Shown here: positions 35,992-43,533 of the stretch, in pieces
Position numbering within the stretch: the stretch's first letter is position 1
Layout: each line of letters starts with the position of its first letter
From: Croceitalea sp947503285
Lineage (GTDB): Bacteria; Bacteroidota; Bacteroidia; Flavobacteriales; Flavobacteriaceae
Direction of reading: 5' to 3'
Assembly (NCBI RefSeq): GCF_036985505.1
Contig: NZ_BTGQ01000003.1
Location: forward strand, 496,001-560,000
Length of the DNA: 64,000 bases
Translations under genes and position numbers: made by a program
The notes under the pieces: generated by a model
Told to the model about the DNA's origin: nothing
Seen by the model: the letters and a program-made list of their open reading frames with translations, nothing else
Database searches by the model: none

Positions 35992-37288
35992 GAAATTAGG
36001 GCTGCTAGTAATCGGGTTACTGGCCACTGAGGGTTCATCGCAAAGTATGCTGACCGTTGCCGATGCCATAAAAATCGCCATCGAAAGCAACTATGACGTG
36101 CGTATTGCCAAAAATGATACCGAGATAGCAGCTGTAGAGAATAGCCTGTTGAATAGCGGCTATCTACCAAGTGTATCTGCATCTGGAAATATCAGCTACT
36201 CAGATGAAACCCAAAATGTTGTTTTCTCTGATGGCTCTTTGACCGAAGTCGATGATGCCGTTACCGAGTCATATAATGCCTCAGTAACCACGGAGTATAC
36301 CATTTTTGATGGTTTAGAACGAAAATTCAACGTCAGAAAAAACGCAGAAAATTTAAATTATACCAAGTTGCAAGAACGTCAGCTGATTGAAAACACGGTT
36401 GTCAGCATTTATGAGACCTATTACAATGTAGCATATCAAGCACAAGTGGTCCAAAATTTGGCATTGACCATGACCAATTCAAAAGATCGTCTGGAGCGTA
36501 GTAAGAAAAAACTAAAATATGGTCAAGCCACAAAGCTTGATCAATTGAATGCCCAAGTTGATTTGAACAATGATAGCATTTCTTATGCTTCTGCCTATAA
36601 GGATCTTAAAAATGCCAAACGCAATCTGAACCTGCTGTTGGGGCGTGAGGTGACGGTGCCTTTTGAAATAGACACGATCGTTACATTTTCGGCCCTATTG
36701 GATCAAGGTGAAGTGCTGTCAAGTGCAAACGAGAACAATATAAGTGCTTTATTGAACCGAAAAAATGTACTGCTGAGCGAATTGGATATTAAGATCAATA
36801 AAGCGAAGTACCTACCGAAAATAAATGGCAGTGCCAGTTATAATTGGAATGAAAGCCAAAACCCAATAACCTCTTTTGCACTCGAAAATGAAACATATGG
36901 AATAAATTTGGGTTTGGGCCTCACATGGAACCTTTTTGATGGCGGAGCGACGAAAACCCGCATAAAGACCTCGAAAATCACAAAAGCGAACCGGCAGATA
37001 GAACTATACAAAGCTGGGGAAGAATTGAAGACCGAAGTATACAATGCCTATGAAGACTATCAAAACAAACAGTTTGCCATAAAGGCCGAGGCTAATAATG
37101 TATTGACCAACCAACTTAACTTTAACCGTACCAAAAAGCAATTTGGCTTGGGCCAGATCGCTGCTGTTGAATATAGGCAAGCACAGATCAACTTATTCAA
37201 TGCACTTAATAACGCTGCCAAGGCCAAATACGACCTAAAGATTGCAGAAATAAACTTACTGCAGTTGGCAGGTAAACTGGTTGATTGA
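35978..37288 (+). CDS. TolC-family outer-membrane efflux protein, system 2
   Basis: 436 aa from the ATG at 35978 (MKNFKKLGLLVIGLL), which starts a proper signal peptide; an earlier in-frame start at 35945 would bury it. OEP repeats: DAIKIAIESNYDVRIAKND, TIFDGLERKFNVRKNAENL, LTWNLFDGGATKTRIKTS, KKQFGLGQIAAVEYRQAQI. It overlaps the permease by 14 bases, indicating coupled translation. It completes the second adaptor-pump-channel set. Confidence 0.94.
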   Translation: MKNFKKLGLLVIGLLATEGSSQSMLTVADAIKIAIESNYDVRIAKNDTEIAAVENSLLNSGYLPSVSASGNISYSDETQNVVFSDGSLTEVDDAVTESYNASVTTEYTIFDGLERKFNVRKNAENLNYTKLQERQLIENTVVSIYETYYNVAYQAQVVQNLALTMTNSKDRLERSKKKLKYGQATKLDQLNAQVDLNNDSISYASAYKDLKNAKRNLNLLLGREVTVPFEIDTIVTFSALLDQGEVLSSANENNISALLNRKNVLLSELDIKINKAKYLPKINGSASYNWNESQNPITSFALENETYGINLGLGLTWNLFDGGATKTRIKTSKITKANRQIELYKAGEELKTEVYNAYEDYQNKQFAIKAEANNVLTNQLNFNRTKKQFGLGQIAAVEYRQAQINLFNALNNAAKAKYDLKIAEINLLQLAGKLVD

Positions 37289-37421
37289 ACCAAGTGTCCG
37301 TCAAAAAAGATATACGCCAAACCTGACTGTTTTGATAGTGATGGTTATTTCTGGTTAGAACATTTTTTAAGTAAATCCCTCAACGCATTAATTCTTCCAT
37401 CAGGCTTTATCTAGAAGTCGG

Positions 37422-37453
37422 TTTGTTCAGGTTGGTAAAGCGAAATAGGTTTA
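37422..37453 (+). promoter_or_regulatory. Candidate promoter for the TonB-dependent receptor gene
   Basis: TTTG (37422-37425), 20 bases, TAGGTTTA (37446-37453), one mismatch from TAnnTTTG. Transcription near 37460 would leave a leader of about 80 bases and argues against the upstream in-frame TTG-type start at 37472. Confidence 0.4.
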
Positions 37454-37537
37454 GTAGTAAAATTTTATTGTTTGGTATACACAACTAAGACCCTAGTATA
37501 TAATACTGGCAAGTATGCTGAATACCACTTTATTTTG

Positions 37538-39940
37538 ATGGAAAAAATGGACTACATGCCAAATAGTAAGGTTTTTTGCCGAATGTTCTTGACCGTATTC
37601 CTTTTGGTGCATACCGTATCATTTGCCCAACAAAAATATACCATTAGCGGAACGATATCGGAAAGTATTGGCGGCGAGACCTTAATCGGGGTGACCGTCG
37701 CACTTCCAGAACTTGGTTCTGGTGTGGTGACCAATGAATATGGGTTTTATTCCATTACACTTCCTGAAGGAAACCATAAACTTACCCTGAGTTATATGGG
37801 TTTCAAGTCCATCATAAAAGAAGTATCGCTTGTTGAAAATATAAAACTGGATTTTACCATGGTGGAAGAGGCAAGCCAATTGGATGAAGTGGTCGTTTCG
37901 CAAGATGTGGAAAAAACCAACATTCGAAAGCCCCAAATGAGTGTAAATACCCTAACAGCGGCTAGTATTAAAAGAATACCGGCCGTTCTGGGCGAGCCCG
38001 ATGTCATTAAATCCATTCTTTTGTTGCCGGGTGTAAGTAATGCAGGTGAGGGCGCCTCAGGCTTTAACGTGCGTGGGGGTGCCGCCGATCAAAACCTTAT
38101 CCTTCTCGATGAGGCCATAGTATTTAATTCATCACATCTGTTTGGTTTCTTTTCCGTATTCAATACAGATGCCATAAAGGACGTTAAGTTATATAAAGGA
38201 GGTATTCCCGCGCGCTATGGAGGTCGACTTTCATCCGTTCTTGATATTTACCAGCGTGAGGGAAATAAGAATGCATTCAAAATGAATGGCGGTATCGGCG
38301 CCATATCGAGTAGATTGTTGGTAGAAGGCCCGATTGATCAAGGTAGGGGCTCTTTTTTGTTTGCAGGTAGGGCTTCTTACGTGCATTTATTCTTGGCTTT
38401 GGCTGACAATGACAATACGGCCTCCTTTTACGATTTGAACACCAAATTGAGTTATGGGCTCAACGATAACAACAATATTTTTCTATCAGGGTATTTTGGA
38501 AGGGACAACTTTGGCATTGGCGATAGCTTTCTGAATACGTATGGAAACACAGTGGCAAATTTCAGATGGAACCACCTGTTCTCTGAAAAATTGTTCTCGA
38601 ATCTCTCATTGATCTACTCAGATTATTTTTATGGATTGGAGTTGGATGTCAGGGGGTTTGAGTGGGAATCCCATATTGTCAACTTCAACCTAAAGTATGA
38701 TTTTAAACATTACATCACCAATAATTTAAAGCTAGACTACGGCCTCAACAATATCTATTACAATTTTAAACCGGGTGAGATACAACCCAATAGTGAAGAT
38801 TCAGGAATTATTGCTGAAGAACTGACCAATAAATATGCAAATGAATTTGCTGCCTATATCGATGCAGAACATAAATTATCAAAAAACCTGACGCTGCGGT
38901 ATGGTCTGCGATGGAGTCATTTTACGCGTTTCGGACAAGATGAGCTCAATATTTATGAAAACGATAGTCCAGTGGTTTTTAACCAAGACTTTCAAATATA
39001 TCAAGAAGCGGAGCCCTTAGGTGTTGCAAATTTTGATCGTAGTGAAACTTTGGCCACCTTTAACAATTTTGAACCTAGAATGGCCCTTTCGTACGTATTG
39101 AACGATAAAAGCTCGGTAAAGGTCAGCTATAACCGCATGGCGCAATACTTACATTTACTTTCGAATACGAACTCACCCACCCCGTTGGATGTTTGGGCAC
39201 CCAGTGGACCTTTTATCGAACCCCAACTTCTGGATCAATATGCCTTAGGGTATTATCGCGAACTTTTTGACGGAAGGTTTTCTTTGGAATCGGAAGTGTT
39301 TTATAAAGACATTGATAATCGAATCGACTACATCGATGGCGCTGACCTTATTGCAAATGATGCGATAGAACAAGTTATTTTACCTGGTGAGGCAAGGGCG
39401 TACGGTCTCGAGTTGTTGTTTCGAAAAAATACAGGTCGTTTAAGGGGTTGGCTTGCATATACCTGGTCACGTTCTGAACAACGTACCCCCGGGCGAAACG
39501 AAAGTGAACCCGGTATCAATAACGGCGAATGGTATTTTACGCCCTTTGATAAAACCCATGACTTCTCGGTCAATGCATCTTATGAACTCAATGACAAATG
39601 GTCGTTCAATGCCAACTTTATTTTTCAAACGGGGCAGCCCACCAATTACCCAATTGGTCAGGTAGAACAGCTAGGGTTGACCGTACCAATTTACGGTGAC
39701 CGTAATACCGAACGTTTGCCCGATTATCACAGATTGGATATTTCGGCGACGTTGACACCGCGCAAGAATAAAGGCCGAAAATTGAAGACAGAATGGAATT
39801 TCGGGTTTTATAATCTTTATAACCGTATGAATGCCGCCAGTATCACTTTTGAAGAGAATCGAGAGACCGGTCAAAATGAGGCGCTTCGCACTTCAATTTT
39901 CGGTATTGTTCCATCTATCAGTTATAACTTCAAATTCTAA
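37538..39940 (+). CDS. TonB-dependent receptor with N-terminal carboxypeptidase-regulatory-like domain
   Basis: 800 aa from the ATG at 37538; 37556 is an alternative. Signal peptide around MFLTVFLLVHTVSFAQQ. A CarboxypepD_reg-like domain follows (YTISGTISESIGGETLIGV, ~residues 35-110), then a plug domain (LLPGVSNAGEGASGFNVRGGAADQNLILLDE in outline, ~residues 170-200) and a 22-strand-type barrel ending SISYNFKF with a terminal Phe. It moves a TonB-dependent cargo across the outer membrane. No SusD partner is encoded; instead a DUF4249 lipoprotein follows, a frequent pairing in Bacteroidota, so a carbohydrate substrate is not implied. Confidence 0.93.
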   Translation: MEKMDYMPNSKVFCRMFLTVFLLVHTVSFAQQKYTISGTISESIGGETLIGVTVALPELGSGVVTNEYGFYSITLPEGNHKLTLSYMGFKSIIKEVSLVENIKLDFTMVEEASQLDEVVVSQDVEKTNIRKPQMSVNTLTAASIKRIPAVLGEPDVIKSILLLPGVSNAGEGASGFNVRGGAADQNLILLDEAIVFNSSHLFGFFSVFNTDAIKDVKLYKGGIPARYGGRLSSVLDIYQREGNKNAFKMNGGIGAISSRLLVEGPIDQGRGSFLFAGRASYVHLFLALADNDNTASFYDLNTKLSYGLNDNNNIFLSGYFGRDNFGIGDSFLNTYGNTVANFRWNHLFSEKLFSNLSLIYSDYFYGLELDVRGFEWESHIVNFNLKYDFKHYITNNLKLDYGLNNIYYNFKPGEIQPNSEDSGIIAEELTNKYANEFAAYIDAEHKLSKNLTLRYGLRWSHFTRFGQDELNIYENDSPVVFNQDFQIYQEAEPLGVANFDRSETLATFNNFEPRMALSYVLNDKSSVKVSYNRMAQYLHLLSNTNSPTPLDVWAPSGPFIEPQLLDQYALGYYRELFDGRFSLESEVFYKDIDNRIDYIDGADLIANDAIEQVILPGEARAYGLELLFRKNTGRLRGWLAYTWSRSEQRTPGRNESEPGINNGEWYFTPFDKTHDFSVNASYELNDKWSFNANFIFQTGQPTNYPIGQVEQLGLTVPIYGDRNTERLPDYHRLDISATLTPRKNKGRKLKTEWNFGFYNLYNRMNAASITFEENRETGQNEALRTSIFGIVPSISYNFKF

Positions 39941-39944
39941 ACCT

Positions 39945-40769
39945 TTGAGAAAATATATATATCTATACGTTTTGTTTTTAGCCCTGGTCTCATGTCAAGA
40001 TGTTATTGAGGTAGAGACACCTACGGGTGAGGTACGCTTAAACATCGATGCCCATTTCAGGGTCTTTTCAGAAGAGCGGATTACCGGAAAGGTCATTCTA
40101 ACGGAGACCGCTAATTTCTTTGAAGAAGAAATCCCCAAGGTTTCGGGGGCGACGGTATTCGTTACTGACAAGACCACAGGGGATGTTTATGAATTTTTGG
40201 AAACGGGTTTCGGTACGGGTGTTTATGAAGCGCAAGACCTAGGTTTTTTGAATGACTTTGAAACGACCTTCGAGTTGACCGTTGTAAATAATGAAGACAG
40301 CCATGTCGCTGAGGCCAATTTGATTCCAACAGTTCCCATTGACCGTATAGCACAGGGTGATTTACAGGTTTTTAGCGATGAGGATTTAGAACTTATCGTG
40401 TTCATTACAGATACTCCGAACGAGGTAAATTATTACCTGTTTGATTTTGGCTTTGACCTTTACGAACCCATTGATGATCGTTTTTTTGATGGAAACACTT
40501 TTGAGTTTTCGTTTTTGTACACCGAAGATGATGAAGTCGACCTGCAACCCGGTGATGTGGTTACCATTACCAATGATGGGGTTGACAAACAATTTTATGA
40601 TTATATCGAATTACTGTTAGAACAAACGCAAGGTGGCGGGCCCTTCGCGACTGCCCCTGCCACTGTTAGGGGTAATTTTATAAATACCGTCGACAATGCT
40701 AATTATGCCTTAGGGTATTTTCGAATTTCAGGGGCCAGTGCGCTGACCTTTACCATTCAAGAACGCTAA
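39945..40769 (+). CDS. DUF4249 family lipoprotein
   Basis: 274 aa. The start is most likely TTG at 39945, four bases after the receptor stop, giving MRKYIYLYVLFLALVSC with lipobox Cys17; an ATG at 39879 in the same frame would bury this signal inside the protein. The mature part is beta-rich (VRLNIDAHFRVFSEERITGKVIL, SGATVFVTDKTTGDVYEF) and has the C-terminal 'ANYALGYFRISGAS' seen in DUF4249 proteins. The tight spacing and TTG start point to translational coupling with the receptor. It probably caps or assists the receptor at the outer membrane. Confidence 0.82.
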   Translation: MRKYIYLYVLFLALVSCQDVIEVETPTGEVRLNIDAHFRVFSEERITGKVILTETANFFEEEIPKVSGATVFVTDKTTGDVYEFLETGFGTGVYEAQDLGFLNDFETTFELTVVNNEDSHVAEANLIPTVPIDRIAQGDLQVFSDEDLELIVFITDTPNEVNYYLFDFGFDLYEPIDDRFFDGNTFEFSFLYTEDDEVDLQPGDVVTITNDGVDKQFYDYIELLLEQTQGGGPFATAPATVRGNFINTVDNANYALGYFRISGASALTFTIQER

Positions 40770-40897
40770 AGTCGTTTGATTCATAGTGAAAATGGTATAC
40801 CTTCAACTTAGACGATATTTGGTACGGTAGCCCCACAGTATTGAATTTCTGAATGTTAAAAATCATATCCCTGTTTTATTTGGGGGGAGTTGACGTT

Positions 40898-40927
40898 TTT
40901 GTAAACGCCAGGTGTTGGGTATCTTTA
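40898..40927 (+). promoter_or_regulatory. Candidate promoter for the arylsulfotransferase-like gene
   Basis: TTTG (40898-40901), 18 bases, TATCTTTA (40920-40927), one mismatch from consensus. The expected start, near 40934, is 20 bases before the ATG at 40954. Confidence 0.4.
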
Positions 40928-40953
40928 AGGTAAAATTTAAATTACCTGCCGCT

Positions 40954-42504
40954 ATGAAAAAGAACCTGGGTCAAAATCTCGTACTACTCTTTTTACTATT
41001 CTTTGTTGCCTGTTCTGAAGACGATAACATTGTCGAACAGCCCTCTGTCTCCGATATCTTTGCGACCGTTGATATCCAATTAAATCCTACGGGATATGCT
41101 CCCTTGACCGCAATGGTCAATCTAACTACGCTAGAAGATGTTGGATTGGAATTTACGGTGGTCGGTAAAAACGGCAGTGCCTCATCGATTACCCAAAGAT
41201 TGGGGCAACGTGGTGACAATTTCCAGTTTGGAATATTAGGACTGTATGCGGATTATGCCAATAAAGTGGAGATAAAAGCTTTGGATGTTTCTGGTAATAT
41301 TTTGGAAACCCAAGAGTTTACGGTGCAAACTGGCAGTTTGATAGCTGATATGCCACAAATTACGATAGATGTGCCTTCCAATTCAAATATTCCTGAGTTC
41401 AACTTCGTCAACTATTTTGGATTTAGCCAGGCCTTTCGGCCCCAACGCCCATTTATATTCGATCAGTTCGGTGAAATACGATGGTATTTAAATTTCTCAT
41501 CACATCCCCAACTGAACAACCTGTTCTACGATAACGGAATGACGCGACTACAAAATGGGAACTTGTTGTTTGGTGATGGTTTTACCGGAAACATCCATGA
41601 GGTCGATATGATGGGCAATCTCGTAAACACCTGGAGCTTGCAGGGCAATGGATTTCATCACCATGTCATAGAAAAACCAGATGGAAACTTATTGGTCACC
41701 ATAAACGATAGTAGCAAGGCGACTGTAGAAGATGTTATCGTTGAGCTGAACCGAAGTACTGGGGAATTTGACACGGTTTGGGATTTAAATAACTCATTGG
41801 ATAATACAAGACGGGCATGGCCTACCGATTTGGCCGATTTGAATTTCGATTGGTTTCATGCGAATTCCATTGAGTACAGTGAAACTGACGATGAAATCAT
41901 TGTTTCGGGAAGAACGCAGGGTATCGTGAAATTAAATTCCCAAAACGAGGTGAGCTATATTTTGGCACCGCATAAAGACTGGAATACCTCGGGTGATGGT
42001 GTAGCCCTATCGCAGTTTTTGCTAACCCCTTTAGATGCCCAGGGACAGGTGATTACCGATATGGATGTTCTGTTGGGCAACAGCAATCATCCAGATTTTG
42101 AATGGTCATGGTACCAGCATTCCCCTATTTTAATGCCCAATGGAAATCTAATGGTCTTTGATAATGGCGATAACAGAAATTACACGAACGCAGGCCCTTA
42201 TAGTCGTGCTGTCGAGTATGAGATTGATGAGGTCAATAAAACGATACGGCAAGTATGGTCATATGGCAAAGAAAGGGGAGAAGAAACCTATGCCAGAATA
42301 GTATCGAAGGTGAGTTATCTGGGTGACAAAAACACTGTTTTATTTACGCCAGGTTCATCGGTCAATAACGGACTTCCGTCAGGTAAGGTAGTTGAGGTGG
42401 ATTATAATAGTAAACAGGTGGTTTTCGAGGCCACAATACAACCACCTAATAGTGTGTTCAATATAAGTTTTCATAACGTGTTACGAATGCCGCTCTATGA
42501 TTAA
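40954..42504 (+). CDS. Arylsulfotransferase (ASST)-like lipoprotein
   Basis: 516 aa from the ATG at 40954; an upstream TTG (40912) is in frame but would displace the signal peptide. The leader ends LFFVAC (Cys20) followed by SEDDN. After a ~110-residue beta domain, the rest is a propeller with ASST-family segments: GFHHHVIEKPDGNLLV (His235-237), DWFHANSIEYSETDDEIIVSGR (outline; His302), QHSPILMPNGNLMVFDNGDNR (outline) and a final SFHNVLRMPLY. Known PAPS-independent ASSTs transfer sulfate between phenols through a histidine; which His is equivalent here needs alignment. Being lipid-anchored and facing outward would be unlike the periplasmic E. coli enzyme. Confidence 0.82.
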   Translation: MKKNLGQNLVLLFLLFFVACSEDDNIVEQPSVSDIFATVDIQLNPTGYAPLTAMVNLTTLEDVGLEFTVVGKNGSASSITQRLGQRGDNFQFGILGLYADYANKVEIKALDVSGNILETQEFTVQTGSLIADMPQITIDVPSNSNIPEFNFVNYFGFSQAFRPQRPFIFDQFGEIRWYLNFSSHPQLNNLFYDNGMTRLQNGNLLFGDGFTGNIHEVDMMGNLVNTWSLQGNGFHHHVIEKPDGNLLVTINDSSKATVEDVIVELNRSTGEFDTVWDLNNSLDNTRRAWPTDLADLNFDWFHANSIEYSETDDEIIVSGRTQGIVKLNSQNEVSYILAPHKDWNTSGDGVALSQFLLTPLDAQGQVITDMDVLLGNSNHPDFEWSWYQHSPILMPNGNLMVFDNGDNRNYTNAGPYSRAVEYEIDEVNKTIRQVWSYGKERGEETYARIVSKVSYLGDKNTVLFTPGSSVNNGLPSGKVVEVDYNSKQVVFEATIQPPNSVFNISFHNVLRMPLYD

Positions 42505-42873
42505 GTTTTGTTTTTGACGACTTAACCCCTTTCATACATTGGTTAAATTAAACAAATTGGTGTATTGGTTTTTATGTCAATATCGTGTAAAAAGACAGTA
42601 TTGATATCCATACTTTAGGATGTTTGGTTTTTAGAATCATATGAAAAGTGAACCCGATAAAGAAACCTTGGGGAAACAGCTAAATATATTTTTGATTTGG
42701 CTTTCTGGGTGTTTTTACAATAAACAATACTCTAATACTATTTTTGAATGATAAAGCACGATATGAATGAGTGGATTACCTTCTCTTTTAAAGTGTGCAA
42801 ATCAATGATTTGATTTTCTGAAGAAGGTTTTGCTAAACCTTCATTTGTTTTACCTACGTTGTACCCAAGACAT
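42505..42873. other. Non-coding stretch before the tRNA terminator
   Basis: About 370 AT-rich bases. I see no open frame with coding character, no clear hairpin terminator for the upstream gene and no recognisable riboswitch. Confidence 0.5.
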
Positions 42874-42904
42874 AAAAAAAGCCCCTACGTTTTTGTAAGG
42901 GCTT
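42874..42904 (-). terminator. Terminator of the tRNA-fMet transcript
   Basis: Read on the minus strand: a ten-base stem with one mismatch (42904-42895 and 42888-42879) and a six-base loop, followed by seven T (42880-42874). It begins 12 bases after the tRNA 3' end. Confidence 0.85.
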
Positions 42905-42915
42905 GATTTATCTAG

Positions 42916-42971
<56 letters not shown>

Positions 42972-42988
<17 letters not shown>

Positions 42989-43095
42989 ATGTATTTTCGA
43001 AGCACCATGTTGGTACTTAAATTTATTTTTAAACCCAGTTGGGTAGGTACCCTGTCCTGAGCATAGTCGAAGGATACTGCTCTATCCCGCGATGT
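42972..43095. repeat. 21-base direct repeat (tRNA-fMet 5' end) around an 82-base insert
   Basis: The 21 bases at 42972-42992 (tRNA nucleotides 1-17 plus four flanking bases) recur exactly at 43075-43095. The 82 bases between them are structured: a small ACCCA/TGGGT dyad, an overlapping GGGTA/TACCC dyad, and a terminal segment 43050-43074 containing GAGCATAGTCGAAGGA, which resembles a repeat motif seen dispersed in many Bacteroidota genomes. It is either an insertion with a 21-base target duplication or what remains of a tandem tRNA copy after deletion. No transposase is encoded. Confidence 0.9.
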
Positions 43096-43101
43096 GGACG
43101 A

Positions 43102-43134
43102 CAAATATACAACGGTTTCTTTATTAAATCCAAA
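43102..43134 (-). promoter_or_regulatory. Promoter for the tRNA-fMet locus
   Basis: On the minus strand: TTTG (43134-43131), 21 bases, TATATTTG (43109-43102), a full consensus match. Initiation near 43095 falls on the first base of the duplicated tRNA 5' fragment, so the transcript would carry fragment, insert and then the intact tRNA. Confidence 0.7.
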
Positions 43135-43160
43135 TATTGTGGGATTTTAAAAACACCGTA

Positions 43161-43262
43161 CTAAGGGATTTGCTGGTTGAACTGATCTTTTTGTTGCAAA
43201 TGTTGATAAGCACATTGGCGCGCCTGTTTAAATTTATCGAAAAAAGACTCGTATATACTCAT
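43161..43262 (-). CDS. Hypothetical 33-residue peptide
   Basis: ATG (43262-43260) overlaps the stop of the 38-codon frame upstream in an ATGA arrangement. The product begins MSIYESFFDKFKQARQ and is hydrophilic, glutamine-rich and probably helical, with one cysteine. No family recognised. The coupling and position next to a membrane peptide suggest a pair, but coding is unproven; it ends 27 bases before the tRNA promoter. Confidence 0.4.
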   Translation of the reverse strand: MSIYESFFDKFKQARQCAYQHLQQKDQFNQQIP

Positions 43263-43375
43263 TTTTTAAATTTCTTAATAAGATTGATTACTAGTATGAC
43301 AATCAAAAGTATAAGTACTATAAGTATAAGTTCTAATAGTATTTCTTTGGTTTTTAAGACTTTTGTAAGTATCAT
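43259..43375 (-). CDS. Hypothetical 38-residue single-pass membrane peptide
   Basis: ATG at 43375-43373, stop TGA at 43261-43259. The product begins MILTKVLKTKEILLELILIV, has one long hydrophobic helix (residues ~12-32, only L, I and V with few others) and a basic end (KKFKK). This layout resembles small membrane toxins and regulatory micropeptides, but I recognise no family. The hydrophobic stretch partly reflects repeats of ACTTATA in the DNA, so chance remains possible. Its stop overlaps the start of the 33-residue frame. Confidence 0.4.
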   Translation of the reverse strand: MILTKVLKTKEILLELILIVLILLIVILVINLIKKFKK

Positions 43376-43451
43376 AACTTCTGGCTACACAATGATTTAT
43401 TCCTTAAAATCCGATTTTTGTAGTATTCGGCCGTTGCCCTTCAACATAAAG

Positions 43452-43490
43452 GGAATACCAAGACCCGCAATAACGCATCTTGGTATTTCC
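43452..43490 (-). terminator. Inverted repeat after the 1119-residue protein gene
   Basis: Twelve-base arms (43452-43463 and 43478-43490) pair with one bulged T around a 14-base loop, 44 bases beyond the stop of the large minus-strand gene. The T run on the minus strand is weak (TTCCCTTTA), so terminator activity is only likely. Confidence 0.5.
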
Positions 43491-43533
43491 TTATTGGGTA
43501 TTGGAAGATTGCACCCTAAAACTTCGAATGCCA

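Noticed and set aside
42505..42873. Possible riboswitch or small RNA between the sulfotransferase and the tRNA
   Set aside because: No conserved riboswitch motif and no stable structured element other than the tRNA terminator at its right edge.
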